DNA from: Verrucomicrobia bacterium ADurb.Bin006
Lineage (GTDB): Bacteria > Verrucomicrobiota > Verrucomicrobiia > Limisphaerales > J093
Assembly (NCBI GenBank): GCA_002071485.1
Contig: MWFF01000065.1
Span: forward strand, 1 to 64,000
Length of the DNA: 64,000 bases
Reading direction: 5' to 3'
Positions 1 through 9,136 of the stretch are shown here, in pieces. The translations under genes and the position numbers were made by a program. Each line of letters starts with the position of its first letter. The stretch's first letter is position 1. The notes beneath the pieces are model-generated. The model was not told where the DNA came from. It searched no databases and was given only the letters and a program-made list of their open reading frames with translations.

Positions 1-86
1 AACCACCGAGAAATCAGCCCAGGAAATCACGCAAAAATCCTTAACGGCGTTTGGGGGAGGCACCGTCAAATCCTTCGGAAAACCAA

Positions 87-110
87 GGGGTCAGGACTGA
101 TTTTCACCCC
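87..110. repeat. REP-like 24-bp element at the 3' end of the DUF1080 gene
   Basis: The 24-bp sequence begins with GGGGT and ends with ACCCC, which are complementary, and contains an inner TCAG-GA-CTGA hairpin. It shares the GGGGTCAG start with the inverted repeat at 12601-12712. The stop codon and last codons of the DUF1080 gene lie inside it. I infer a REP-type element of the kind mobilised by RAYT transposases; a RAYT remnant lies at 42281-42687. Confidence 0.45.
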
Positions 111-760
111 GCATGGGATGCCAGTGAACCGAAAAAGCCGTTGAGGCTCTGATCGTCGAACAGGTTGGCGACCGCCACGCCGTTGAGCCAGGTGCGAATC
201 GATGGGCCCACACACTGGATTTCAAGCGCATTCCAGTCGCCCGGCTTGTTCGTCGCGCGCGCGGCGGCCAGCGTCTCGTCCGCGGTGGTGTCCATCCAGA
301 TGATGCCGTGCTGATGTCCGCGCCGGCCTTCATCATAGATGCGGGCGGTGTCCCCTTTGGGGTTGGGATCCATCTCCGCCTGATATCCATAAACCCGTTG
401 GCGCCCTTCCCCTTCCGGACGAGCCGCGGACCGAAACTGCACGCCTGAGTTGCCGGGAACATCGAACTTGAATTCGAGCTTCAGGATGAAGTTGCCGAAC
501 TCCTTCTCGCTGCACAGGAAGGTGTTCATCCGGCTCGGGAGACACTCTCCGACGATCGTGCCGTTGTCCACCCTGTAGGCCGCGTCCCCGCCGCGCTTCA
601 CCCAGCCGTCGAGCGTCTGTCCGTCAAAGAGCGGAACAAACCCCTCCTCGGGCCCCTGCGCCAGGATCGAGGCCGTCCCCAGGACAGCCAGAAGCGCGCT
701 TCCCCATGCAATGCCACGAGCTGCTACTCTCTTGTGAGTCGTTGTGTCGATTGATTTCAT
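104..760 (-). CDS. Secreted DUF1080 (3-keto-disaccharide hydrolase-like) protein, C-terminus truncated
   Basis: The protein has 218 aa from the ATG at 760, which is chosen because it begins a signal peptide (positive residues, then a hydrophobic run ending near the TASILAQG segment). The following [13 protein letters not shown] motif is the start signature of DUF1080, a concanavalin-like beta-sandwich domain linked to hydrolysis of 3-keto-disaccharides and common in Verrucomicrobiota and Planctomycetota. The rest matches the family ([33 protein letters not shown]). The usual last strand, which follows an HAG-like tripeptide and carries the FRNIRI-type motif, is missing: a stop comes right after HAG, inside a REP-like element. 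Function may therefore be reduced. It is divergent from aroC across about 100 bp. A longer reading upstream would run antisense through aroC and is rejected. Confidence 0.82.
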   Translation of the reverse strand: MKSIDTTTHKRVAARGIAWGSALLAVLGTASILAQGPEEGFVPLFDGQTLDGWVKRGGDAAYRVDNGTIVGECLPSRMNTFLCSEKEFGNFILKLEFKFDVPGNSGVQFRSAARPEGEGRQRVYGYQAEMDPNPKGDTARIYDEGRRGHQHGIIWMDTTADETLAAARATNKPGDWNALEIQCVGPSIRTWLNGVAVANLFDDQSLNGFFGSLASHAG

Positions 761-859
761 GATGCAATGAGGATGTACGTCTCTTCGGGTGAACTGTCGA
801 TGGAAAAGCGGGAAGATGTGATGTTTGACCTGGCGGCTCGCCTGTCGCACTCTGACGAC

Positions 860-1945
860 ATGGGAAACACGTTTGGCCACCTGTTCCGTATCACGACATG
901 GGGCGAGTCCCACGGCGGCGGTGTGGGCGTGGTGATCGACGGCTGCCCGCCGCGACTCGCGTTGAGCGAGGCCGACATCCAGCCCGATCTCGATCGGCGC
1001 CGCCCGGGGCAATCGCGGATCGTGACGCCGCGCAAGGAGAGCGACTCCGTTCAAATTCTCTCCGGCACCTTCGAGGGGAAGACTCTCGGGACCCCCATCT
1101 CGATGTGGGTGACAAACGAGGACGCGCGCCCCGAGGCCTACGGCGAAATGGCCACGAAGTTCCGTCCCTCCCACGCGGACTACACCTACCAGGCCAAGTA
1201 TGGAATACGCAACTGGCAGGGCGGAGGACGCACCAGCGCGCGCGAGACCGTCGGGCGCGTGGCCGCCGGAGCGGTGGCCAAGAAAGTCCTGCGCGAGCAA
1301 TTCGGTGTCGAGCTTCTCGCTTACGTGAAGCAGGTCCACCGTTTGGTGGCCAATGCAGACCCGGAGCGCGTCACCGCCGCGGATGTCGAATCCAACATCG
1401 TTCGCTGCCCGGATTCCGTGGTGGCCGAGGAGATGATCCGCCTGATCGAGAAGACGCGGCAGGAGGGCAACACGGTGGGCGGAATTGTCGAGGGCGTCGC
1501 GCGCGGAGTGCCGCCGGGATGGGGCGAGCCGGTGTTTGATCGGCTCGAGGCCGATCTGGCCAAAGCGATGCTGAGTCTGCCCGCAACCAAGGGATTCGAG
1601 ATCGGCTCAGGATTCGGCTGTGTCTTGATGACGGGGCGCGAGCACAACGACCCGTTCAGGATGCGGGATGGCAGGGTGAGGACGGTGACGAACCGGTCGG
1701 GCGGCGTGCAAGGGGGCATCTCGAACGGGGAGATGATCTACTTCCGGGTGGCGTTCAAGCCTGTGGCGACGGTGATGCACGAGCAGGATACGGTGGATGT
1801 GCACTATCAGAACACGACGCTTAAGGGACGGGGGCGCCACGATGCGTGCGTCCTGCCTCGGGCTGTGCCGCTCGTCGAGGCGATGACGGCGCTTGTGCTG
1901 GTCGACCATGCCCTGCGGCATCGTGCGCAGTGCGCCGGCTCGTAA
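860..1945 (+). CDS. aroC: Chorismate synthase
   Basis: This 361-aa enzyme converts 5-enolpyruvylshikimate-3-phosphate to chorismate using reduced FMN, the last common step of aromatic amino acid synthesis. The start [20 protein letters not shown] is the canonical N-terminus of the family. Other signatures are the [14 protein letters not shown] segment and the [13 protein letters not shown] motif near residue 280. The ATG at 860 is chosen by family alignment. In-frame ATGs at 767 and 821 would add 31 or 13 non-homologous residues, although the one at 821 has a GGGAAG just upstream. Length is normal. It stands alone, divergent from the DUF1080 gene, with an integrase remnant just downstream. 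Confidence 0.96.
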   Translation: MGNTFGHLFRITTWGESHGGGVGVVIDGCPPRLALSEADIQPDLDRRRPGQSRIVTPRKESDSVQILSGTFEGKTLGTPISMWVTNEDARPEAYGEMATKFRPSHADYTYQAKYGIRNWQGGGRTSARETVGRVAAGAVAKKVLREQFGVELLAYVKQVHRLVANADPERVTAADVESNIVRCPDSVVAEEMIRLIEKTRQEGNTVGGIVEGVARGVPPGWGEPVFDRLEADLAKAMLSLPATKGFEIGSGFGCVLMTGREHNDPFRMRDGRVRTVTNRSGGVQGGISNGEMIYFRVAFKPVATVMHEQDTVDVHYQNTTLKGRGRHDACVLPRAVPLVEAMTALVLVDHALRHRAQCAGS

Positions 1946-1969
1946 CGACATGGGGTCACATCGTCCTGC

Positions 1970-2305
1970 TTGGGAAAGGAAGAAGGGGTCCCGAAAAACA
2001 GGAATGTTGACTGCATGATCGCATCTTCGGGGCGTGCTGGGTTCCCGTCCTGGAGGCACAACGCACTTCGGCATTCGTTTATCACCTACCGCGTTGCGGT
2101 AACACAGGATGTTTCCAAGACCGCGATCGAGGCTGGAAACAGCCCGAAAACGGTCTTCTCGAACTATCGCGCACTGGCGACAGCGAAGGAAGCGACCGTG
2201 TGGTTCTCGATCATGCCGGATGAGCGAGCCGTGGCCTGTCATCGAGGATGGTCCGGGCGTGCATCTCGTCTACCACTCACGAAAAGGGGTTCTCACAATC
2301 GATAA
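1970..2305 (+). pseudogene. Tyrosine recombinase (phage integrase) C-terminal remnant
   Basis: Residues 29-86 of this frame resemble the C-terminal catalytic end of a tyrosine recombinase: the NALRHSF box with its Arg and His, an EAGNSPKTVFSNYR segment carrying the nucleophile Tyr at residue 66, and a WFSIMP ending seen in verrucomicrobial integrases. The first 28 and last 25 residues do not fit. The core-binding and N-terminal catalytic parts are absent, so it cannot be active. Homology runs from about 2053 to 2230. It is a relic of an integrated element beside aroC. No att repeats could be recognised, and 2306-2530 shows nothing else. Confidence 0.7.
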
Positions 2306-2530
2306 TCAAGACTCCAATCGGTCGCTGGCCGTTGCGATCGAGCTGCGCCTGGCGACCTTCCGATTCAGGCCAATGGTATGTCCGCGAAGACTCGAGGCTC
2401 TGGGACAACGCGAAGTGACTCGGGCCAGGCCATGGATCGAGGCGATTCGGACCATCAGTCAGGGCCTCGCGCAGCTCGGCCCCCGAGCGTTCATGGCCGG
2501 CGCACGGACGGCGAGGCCGCCGTTGGCCGA

Positions 2531-3436
2531 TCACCGGGATTCTTCCCAGGTCTCGTACTGACGGACGATCTCCGCATCGTTGGGTGAGGTGAGGATGACC
2601 AGACGCGCCCGCGCTCGAGCCGTTTCGCCCGCCTTGAGGTCGCGTCCGAAAAGTGAAAGGTAGGTCGAGTAATGTCCCTCGCTCTCGTGCGGCGTCGCGA
2701 TCGCAAAGCAGTCGGTCGGCGCGGCCATCAGAATGGCGGTGAGGCCTGTGACCGGGGCGCGTCGAACGGTCAGCGGCTTGGCCAGCGGCGGACGAATCAC
2801 CCAGGCGACCGGATGCGGTTCGAGCTGCCAGCGTCCATCCCGGATCACCCCGACCGCGGCGTCGTCGCGCGGGAAGACCTGCCAATCGCCCGCGGGCTTA
2901 TCGGCAGCGACGAAGCGCATCTGGCCAGGTCCAGCGGCATCTCGGGCGCAGACGATCGAGTTGGTGAAGGGCGCGCTGAAGTAGGAAGCCAGAAACGATT
3001 CGAAGGCTTCGAGGTCACTGACTGCGCGGACCGCGGTCTCGAGATCGAGTGTGGCCGGGCCGGCCCAGCGATAGAGGGCCTGCATCTCGATGGGACGTTC
3101 CGGCGTGGCCGGAAACACGACCTCGACTGCGCCGTCGGGGCGCAGCATGGCGCTGCTGGGCCAATCCCAGGCACCGCCTCCATGGCGTTTGCCCCGGGTG
3201 AACACGCGGTAATGACTGAACAGACCGTTGCTGCTGTCCAGGCGCGTGGCAGTCGGGATGTGAACGACGGAGGAAAGCCCGAGCGATTGTCCGCCCGCGC
3301 GCAAGCGTCCGCGCAAGACACCGGTGTCGAACTCGAATCCGCCGTCGCCGGCGGGTTTGAAGGCTTGGGCTCCTTGGCTGGCGACGGTGCAGAGCGCGGC
3401 CAGCAGACAGGCGGTTGCGGGCACGAACGTTGTCAT
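2531..3436 (-). CDS. Secreted hypothetical protein, probable beta-sandwich
   Basis: This 301-aa protein has an N-terminal signal peptide (about residues 1-25, ending after SQGAQA). The remainder is rich in beta-forming stretches and aromatic residues, for example the FSHYRVFTRGKRHGG segment and a HYSTYLSLFGRDLKAGETA segment near the C-terminus. It resembles the galactose-mutarotase-like beta-sandwich proteins that Verrucomicrobiota and Planctomycetota place near sugar-utilisation genes. No catalytic residues could be assigned. It is flanked by the integrase remnant and by mazG with 135 bp of spacer, and looks monocistronic. Function unknown; a carbohydrate-binding or sugar-epimerising role is only a guess. 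Confidence 0.75.
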   Translation of the reverse strand: MTTFVPATACLLAALCTVASQGAQAFKPAGDGGFEFDTGVLRGRLRAGGQSLGLSSVVHIPTATRLDSSNGLFSHYRVFTRGKRHGGGAWDWPSSAMLRPDGAVEVVFPATPERPIEMQALYRWAGPATLDLETAVRAVSDLEAFESFLASYFSAPFTNSIVCARDAAGPGQMRFVAADKPAGDWQVFPRDDAAVGVIRDGRWQLEPHPVAWVIRPPLAKPLTVRRAPVTGLTAILMAAPTDCFAIATPHESEGHYSTYLSLFGRDLKAGETARARARLVILTSPNDAEIVRQYETWEESR

Positions 3437-3571
3437 TGGATGGAGAGTGTGCTTCGCGCCAATCGAAAGCCAAGCGCCGATTCGAGACGAGGCTTGGGCT
3501 GCCCAATCCGTGAGCCATCAAGTCGCGGGGCCTAGACGCTCGCCCGCATGTTGCGGGGTGCTATTTGTCAA

Positions 3572-4258
3572 CTATTTAGATGCGACCCCATTGACCTCTT
3601 TGGATCGCCATGCCCGCTCGCGTCGCTTCGCCTCCTGCCGCAACAGGGCCTCGGCTGACCAGCCGCGATCCTGGCAGAGAGCGGCGAGTTCGAACAACGC
3701 CTTGGCAACCTGGGCCGGCGTGCGGCCGTCCTTCCGGGGAGCAGACCCCGCACGGGGTGGAGAGACGCGGAGGGGTTCCGCGACTTTCGCTTTGAGCGCC
3801 TTCTTCCACAGCTTTTGCGCGCGCATGAGGGCGGGAAGGTGGCGAGGGATGCCGTCCATAGCCGAGGCGCGTTCGTTCTTTGTGCCGCGTTTTTCGCCCC
3901 GTTTGAGGCGATCCCATTGGGCCCAGACGGCGGCGGCGGTGTTTGCCTTGGCGGTGCCGAAGACGTGCGGATGGCGATAAACCAGTTTGGAGACGAGTCT
4001 TTGGGCGACAGTGGTGAAGTCGAAGGCGCCGCGTTCGCGGCCCAGTTGACAATGGAAAACGACCTGCAGCAGCAGATCGCCCAGTTCCTCTTCGAGTTCC
4101 TGGTCGTCGCCGGCCTCGATCGCATCGATCATCTCGTAGACCTCCTCGACGGCATGATAGCGGAGGGAATGGTGGCTTTGCTCGCGGTCCCAGGGGCAAC
4201 CGTCGGGGGCGCGCAAGCGCGCCATGATGGTCAGCAACTGGTCAATCGGTTTGGGCAT
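3572..4258 (-). CDS. mazG: Nucleoside triphosphate pyrophosphohydrolase MazG
   Basis: This 228-aa protein has the all-alpha NTP pyrophosphatase fold. MazG hydrolyses (d)NTPs to monophosphates and pyrophosphate, clearing aberrant nucleotides and affecting ppGpp levels. The family start (LLTIMARLRAPDGCPWDREQ) and the metal-binding EE-x2-E plus E-x2-E-x2-D helices (E38, E39, E42; E57, E58, D61) are present. The second half (HPHVFG at the domain end, then a Lys/Arg-rich tail) is less conserved. The start at 4258 removes a 35-residue non-homologous extension. It lies 13 nt downstream of proB on the same strand, so co-transcription is likely. Confidence 0.93.
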   Translation of the reverse strand: MPKPIDQLLTIMARLRAPDGCPWDREQSHHSLRYHAVEEVYEMIDAIEAGDDQELEEELGDLLLQVVFHCQLGRERGAFDFTTVAQRLVSKLVYRHPHVFGTAKANTAAAVWAQWDRLKRGEKRGTKNERASAMDGIPRHLPALMRAQKLWKKALKAKVAEPLRVSPPRAGSAPRKDGRTPAQVAKALFELAALCQDRGWSAEALLRQEAKRRERAWRSKEVNGVASK

Positions 4259-4271
4259 AGGCGGGGCGGCA

Positions 4272-5339
4272 CTAAAGGACAACCAGGTTGTCGCGGTGCA
4301 CCAGCACGGTGCGGGGTAGGTCCTTGGCGCGGACCTGGTCGGCGGCGAATTCGGGGATGCCACGGGCGAATTCGGTGCCTTCCACGTCGCAGATGCGCAC
4401 CACGTCGCCGGCGCGGAACTCGCCTTCGCAGCGGATCACCCCCGGCAACAGGAGGCTCTTGTTGGCCTCGCGCACGGCCTGGCGGGCACCATCGTCCACG
4501 ACCAGAGTTCCCCGCGGGTGATGGAAGAAGGCGATCCAGCGTTTGCGGCCCTGAAGCTTGCGTTCGCGCGGAACGAACATCGTGCCTTCGGCCTCGCCAT
4601 CGAGAATTCTGGCCAGCACGCCGCGGCGTCGACCGCTGGCGATTACCAGCGGAATGCCCGAACGCGTCACAATGCGTCCGGCATCGATCTTGGTGGTCAT
4701 TCCGCCCACGGCGGTCGCGCTCAGGGTCCCGTGCCCGAGGCGGACGATCGCGTCGTCGATCTTCTCGACTGTGGGCAGGAGGCGGGCGTCAGGTTGTCCG
4801 TAGTTCTGGATCAGGCCGTCGACGGACGTGAGGATGACGAGGAGATCGGCCGGGAGCAGGCAAGCGACCAGTGCCGAGAGCCGATCGTTGTCGCCGAACT
4901 TGAGTTCCGTGACCGAGACGGCGTCGTTTTCGTTGATAATCGGGATGACGCCGCGTTGCAGGAGGGTGACGAGCGTGTTTCGTGCGTTGAGGTGACGGTC
5001 GTGGTGTTCGAGGTCTTCGTGGGTGAGCAGCACCTGGGCCACGTGCAGCCCGTGACGGGCGAATAGCTTTTCGTAGCTGGCCATCAGGCGCGACTGGCCC
5101 ACCGCGGCGCAGGCCTGCAATTCGGCCAGATTGGTGGGGCGCTTGTCGAAGCTCAGCACCCCCATGCCCGCGCCGACCGCCCCCGAACTGACCAATACCA
5201 ACTCGCGGCCGGCTTCCCGCTGCTCGGCCACCTGGGCCGCCAGTTGCTCCATTTGCCCGAGGTCGGGCTGCTTGCGGCTGTCCGTCAGGATGCCGGTTCC
5301 CAGCTTCACGACCACGCGACTAATGTTGTCTTGAGGCAT
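4272..5339 (-). CDS. proB: Glutamate 5-kinase
   Basis: This 355-aa protein phosphorylates L-glutamate to gamma-glutamyl phosphate, the first step of proline synthesis. An amino-acid-kinase domain covers about residues 1-260 (VVVKLGTGIL at the start, LVSSGAVGAG, the NENDAVS loop and FGDNDRLSALVA, then GTGGM-like AVGGMTTKIDA). A C-terminal PUA domain follows from about residue 275 to the end. Length matches the ProB-PUA type. The ATG at 5339 is chosen from the family N-terminus. The usual partner proA is not adjacent; mazG follows instead. Confidence 0.96.
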   Translation of the reverse strand: MPQDNISRVVVKLGTGILTDSRKQPDLGQMEQLAAQVAEQREAGRELVLVSSGAVGAGMGVLSFDKRPTNLAELQACAAVGQSRLMASYEKLFARHGLHVAQVLLTHEDLEHHDRHLNARNTLVTLLQRGVIPIINENDAVSVTELKFGDNDRLSALVACLLPADLLVILTSVDGLIQNYGQPDARLLPTVEKIDDAIVRLGHGTLSATAVGGMTTKIDAGRIVTRSGIPLVIASGRRRGVLARILDGEAEGTMFVPRERKLQGRKRWIAFFHHPRGTLVVDDGARQAVREANKSLLLPGVIRCEGEFRAGDVVRICDVEGTEFARGIPEFAADQVRAKDLPRTVLVHRDNLVVL

Positions 5340-5603
5340 CTTGCGTCGCACGAAAACTGAGTAACAAACCGCCGTTCGGGTGTCGAGGGACGAAAACGAA
5401 TGGGCACCGCGGAGTTCACGGTGTGTGTGCGATGCCGAGAGAACCGCGAAATCGCGAAACACGCGAAAGGGTGGCAAACACTAATCCTCGCCTCCAAGGG
5501 CGCTACGAGCGCATCGGCGTGATGGCAGACAGCGCTTCGTCTGGGAAGCCCTCTGTTCGGTCCTGGCTGTGTCGGATCGTGCCTGCGTTTCCTCAACAGA
5601 GGT

Positions 5604-8531
5604 TCACAAGTCCACCCGAAGCCGATAGAACTTTCCCGAGGCATCCGGCGATTCGAGGGTATACGCCGAGGTCCCGTCACTCAGGATCGGCCCGGGCAGA
5701 TTGAACCAAGGGCTCGATTGCGCAAGATCAGCCGCGACTTCGAGGGTTGCCCGGCTTGTTCTGGCCGGCCAGGACACCTTGACCGATTGTGGGGCCGAGC
5801 GCTCGATCATGACCCGCGCAATGGCGGGATAGAGGAGGTTGACCGTGGTCGAGCCTGAGACCTGCAGAATCAGACGCCCGTCGACTGCCAGGAATTGATG
5901 CGGGCTGCCCAGGCCGACCGGTTGTCCGTTGATCTCGAGGGCGGGGGCGCGTGTCAGGCCGTTGATCAGGACCGAGCAGGATCGCGCGGACCATGTGTTG
6001 ACCGTGAACCGGACCCCGTCGGTCCTCTCCTCGATCGCCGTGATCTCGCCGGGGGCGTGCACCAGGAGACCGTGGCGGTTGAACGCAGCAAACGTGTAGA
6101 GCGGCTGTTCATCGAGCAGACGGACGGCGGATGCCAGCACGGTGGCGGGGTTGATCGCGGGGCCGTTGCGGGTCTGGGAACGCAGGTTGTAGCTGTCGGG
6201 CAGGAGACCGCGAAAGTCGGGGTCGTCGATCGGATAGCAATGCTGAATGCCGGCCGCGGCGATGCCGTCGGCGATTCGCTTCCAGGGGCCGCCCGGATCG
6301 TGGCGGGCGAAACGGTAGAGGGCGTCGGCATAAACCAGGCCGCACCATTGCACGGGCAGACCAATCCAGTTGGGCGCAACCCAGGCCGTCGCTCCGAGCA
6401 CGGGGATCGTGCCATAGACGCCGACAGGGTTGGACGTGGGCGGAGTGAGATAGACAAAGGGCACGCCTGTCCAGGCCCAATAGCGCGCCTGTTCGAGGAA
6501 GTCCGGATCGCGGGTGAGTTCGAACCCGATCGTGTAGACGCGGACGAGATGGGCCGAGGCCAGGATGTCGGGCGTGTGCAGAGGTATCTCCCAGGTCTGT
6601 GCCCCGCGCGGAACTGTGTTGCGGAACTTGTCGAGGGCACGCAGGTGGCGCAGGCCCAGGGTGCGCAGGACGGGATTGCCGGAGAAGAGGGCGTCGGCGA
6701 GCAGTGACTCGAGGACGGCGGCGGTAAGGCCGTTGGCGTCGGGCGCCCAGTGAGTCCGGCCATAGTCCAATCCGTTGGCCGGTTTCTGGTAATGGACCGA
6801 ACCATCGGGCTGAAACCGGCCAAGCAGGGCGTTTCCGTGCGCCTGGGCCGCCACAGCGTTGTCGGAGACGGCGCCATAGATCAGGGCCGGGAGCGGGTAG
6901 GTGACATGGCCGACTTGGGCGCTGTTGTAGTTGGCGGGCGACACGAGCGCCAGGGCGGCTTGCGCACCGGTCCGAAGGCGCGCGGCCAGTTCCGTATCGC
7001 CCACTTTCAGAGCAAGCCAATCCATATAAAGGGCGGCATCGGCGCTTGGTCCTGACGAGAAGCCCGGAGCGGCATGGCGATAGCGGTTGCCATCGCGGAT
7101 TTGCGAGTCAAGCCAGCCCCGTGCGGCGAGAGCGAAGAAGCTGCCCGTGCTCATCCCGATCTCGGGCACGGGCGGGAGCCCGAAGAGGCGGACGTACTGC
7201 TGCACGGCGGGGACAACGGCCCCCCCGCGCCCGCCGAGGAGAAGAGCGCTGACCGTGACACTGCGGTTGGCGGCGAGCGTGACCGTGTCGTAAGGGAGCA
7301 GGCTGCTTTCCTCGCGGTTGACACCGTCGGAGCCAGGGAAGAGCAGGCCCATGAGATGCGATTGGCTGCCGAAGAAGCGGTCGGGTGAGTCGAAAACCGC
7401 GCAGGTGTTGGGTTGGTCTCGGTTCCATGCCAATCCTACGTAGCGTTCCTGCGCGGCGAGAGCCATGAGAGGAAACGTCAGTTTCAGGATGTCGGGCACC
7501 TGGCGATCCGAGGCGGGCGGATTGAGGTCCGCCGTCGAACTGCTCGGTTCGTTGTCGAGGTACTCGACACCCGCCAGAAGGGCCTGAATCTTGTTTGTGC
7601 CGAAATCGCCCAGACCGGCCAGCAGTGTGAAGACAGGCAGGTAAAGCACCGCCCGATCCTGGTCCACACTGACGCGGGTCGAGGCGCCCAGCGCTCCGGC
7701 CTGGTTCAGCGTGAACGCCTGCTCGATCTGCCATCTGGCGCCGTCCGGATCCGTGCAGACAGCTCTTGCGCGAATCGCGCCGCCAATCGTCCTGTCGGCC
7801 AGCAGGCTCAGCGGTTGGTGCTCGATCGTGACGACAGCGTCGGCGCCATATCCGTACGGGAACCAGCGTACCTGGTTGTTGTGCACGTAGCCGATCAAGG
7901 CCCGATTGTTGCCGCATGCCAGCCGTTGGCCGGCAACGTGGACCTCGAATTCACCCAAACCACCTCGGCCATGAATCAGTTTGAGGTCGCCCGATTCCAG
8001 CGTCACGGCATCGGGACCGAGGGTGGGTGGGGCAGGCGAAGGCCAGATCGGCGGGTGGAATGCCACGCGCGGCTCGAAGCGGAGTCGGTTGAGCACGCAT
8101 GTGCCGCTGGTGCCGGGCGGGTCGAAACGCAGGCGGTAACTCGGCCCCAGGGCGGGCAGCCGGACTTTCGCGTCGTGCCACTGGCCGCCTCCCGGAACGG
8201 CGAACCGGATCGAGTTCTCTTCAGTCGCATGGGTGTTGAAGTAGAAAATCTGCGCCATGCCGCCCTGATCGGACTTGAGGCGGATGTGAAGCCAGAGCGG
8301 GGTATCAGGGGGGTAATCGCGGACCGGACCGCTCGAATAGGGATCGCTTCCCGTAATGGACAGCACCATTCCCTCGGCGCTGCCTGTGATGGGCCCGAGG
8401 TCGTGAGTTGGCTGCCATCCCTGCCGGTCGGCGGCCTTCGTGAAGTCCCACGACGGCAGCGAGGCGGGATGGGCGCTCGACGTCGACGCGAGGACAAGTG
8501 AGGCAATGAGGGATTTGAGGGCTTGGCGCAT
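5604..8531 (-). CDS. Large secreted protein, CBM-like N-terminus, helical toroid-like core and C-terminal beta module
   Basis: About 975 aa with an N-terminal signal peptide (hydrophobic run within the first 25 residues, ending near HPAS). Residues 30-160 look like a carbohydrate-binding beta-sandwich. Residues 170-450 are again beta-rich. From about 465 to 800 there are repeated Trp/Tyr-rich helical hairpins (for example ALYMDWLALKVGDTELAARL), recalling the alpha/alpha toroid of polysaccharide lyases and heparinase-like enzymes. The last 70 residues contain a WPARTSRATLEVAADL segment and a KFYRLRV end, a C-terminal module frequent in secreted verrucomicrobial proteins. I cannot assign a GH or PL family or a catalytic residue. 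The setting (sugar permease and other secreted enzymes downstream) suggests polysaccharide breakdown. Confidence 0.8.
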   Translation of the reverse strand: MRQALKSLIASLVLASTSSAHPASLPSWDFTKAADRQGWQPTHDLGPITGSAEGMVLSITGSDPYSSGPVRDYPPDTPLWLHIRLKSDQGGMAQIFYFNTHATEENSIRFAVPGGGQWHDAKVRLPALGPSYRLRFDPPGTSGTCVLNRLRFEPRVAFHPPIWPSPAPPTLGPDAVTLESGDLKLIHGRGGLGEFEVHVAGQRLACGNNRALIGYVHNNQVRWFPYGYGADAVVTIEHQPLSLLADRTIGGAIRARAVCTDPDGARWQIEQAFTLNQAGALGASTRVSVDQDRAVLYLPVFTLLAGLGDFGTNKIQALLAGVEYLDNEPSSSTADLNPPASDRQVPDILKLTFPLMALAAQERYVGLAWNRDQPNTCAVFDSPDRFFGSQSHLMGLLFPGSDGVNREESSLLPYDTVTLAANRSVTVSALLLGGRGGAVVPAVQQYVRLFGLPPVPEIGMSTGSFFALAARGWLDSQIRDGNRYRHAAPGFSSGPSADAALYMDWLALKVGDTELAARLRTGAQAALALVSPANYNSAQVGHVTYPLPALIYGAVSDNAVAAQAHGNALLGRFQPDGSVHYQKPANGLDYGRTHWAPDANGLTAAVLESLLADALFSGNPVLRTLGLRHLRALDKFRNTVPRGAQTWEIPLHTPDILASAHLVRVYTIGFELTRDPDFLEQARYWAWTGVPFVYLTPPTSNPVGVYGTIPVLGATAWVAPNWIGLPVQWCGLVYADALYRFARHDPGGPWKRIADGIAAAGIQHCYPIDDPDFRGLLPDSYNLRSQTRNGPAINPATVLASAVRLLDEQPLYTFAAFNRHGLLVHAPGEITAIEERTDGVRFTVNTWSARSCSVLINGLTRAPALEINGQPVGLGSPHQFLAVDGRLILQVSGSTTVNLLYPAIARVMIERSAPQSVKVSWPARTSRATLEVAADLAQSSPWFNLPGPILSDGTSAYTLESPDASGKFYRLRVDL

Positions 8532-8552
8532 TGGGCGCGAGGGCAAACCGGT

Positions 8553-9119
8553 TCAGGCGCTCTTGCCGACTGAGAAGGCTTTGGCGACGATCCCGCCGAT
8601 TCCGTAGTAGGCCTGAGTGTCAGGGGCAAACACAAGCGGCTTGACCTTCAGGATGTCCGCGTTGCCGTCGTTGGTCATGGCCGTCTCATCGACTTTGACG
8701 TCGACGACCTCGCCCACGAACTGCGTGTGCAGACCCAACTCGATCGTGTGGGCCAGCCTGCACTCGAGGACCATCGGGAACTCCCCAACATAAGGGGCGT
8801 CCACCAGGTCGCTTCGCACCGGAGTGAGCTTCACATCGGCGAACTTGTCGACTTCGCGCCCGGAGACCAATCCGACGCGATCGACGGCCTGGACATGGGC
8901 TTCGGACGGGATACCGATTGTAAAGGCTCTGCGCGCGATGATGTTGCCGTGGCTGTAGGTGGCCTTGCGCAACGACACGGCCACACACGGCGGTTTCGAG
9001 CAGCAAATGCCTCCCCAGGCAGCGGTCATGACGTTGGGCTTGCCGCGGGGATCGTAGGTTCCCACGATGAACACCGGCGTTGGATACAGCAGTGTCTTGG
9101 GTCCGAGAGACTTCTTCAT
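8553..9119 (-). CDS. Flavin reductase family protein
   Basis: This 188-aa protein belongs to the FMN-binding split-barrel flavin reductase family (flavin_reduct). It starts [20 protein letters not shown] and contains the [12 protein letters not shown] and [15 protein letters not shown] motifs typical of the anaerobe-type branch that reduces flavins or binds FMN. A Cys pair follows the first motif (GICCSKPP). The start at 9119 excludes 37 unrelated residues. It lies between the 975-aa secreted protein gene and the FucP-like gene on the same strand, with 17 nt to the permease gene, so they are probably co-transcribed. The physiological substrate is unknown. Confidence 0.9.
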   Translation of the reverse strand: MKKSLGPKTLLYPTPVFIVGTYDPRGKPNVMTAAWGGICCSKPPCVAVSLRKATYSHGNIIARRAFTIGIPSEAHVQAVDRVGLVSGREVDKFADVKLTPVRSDLVDAPYVGEFPMVLECRLAHTIELGLHTQFVGEVVDVKVDETAMTNDGNADILKVKPLVFAPDTQAYYGIGGIVAKAFSVGKSA

Positions 9120-9136
9120 AGAACGAGCCTGTTCAG

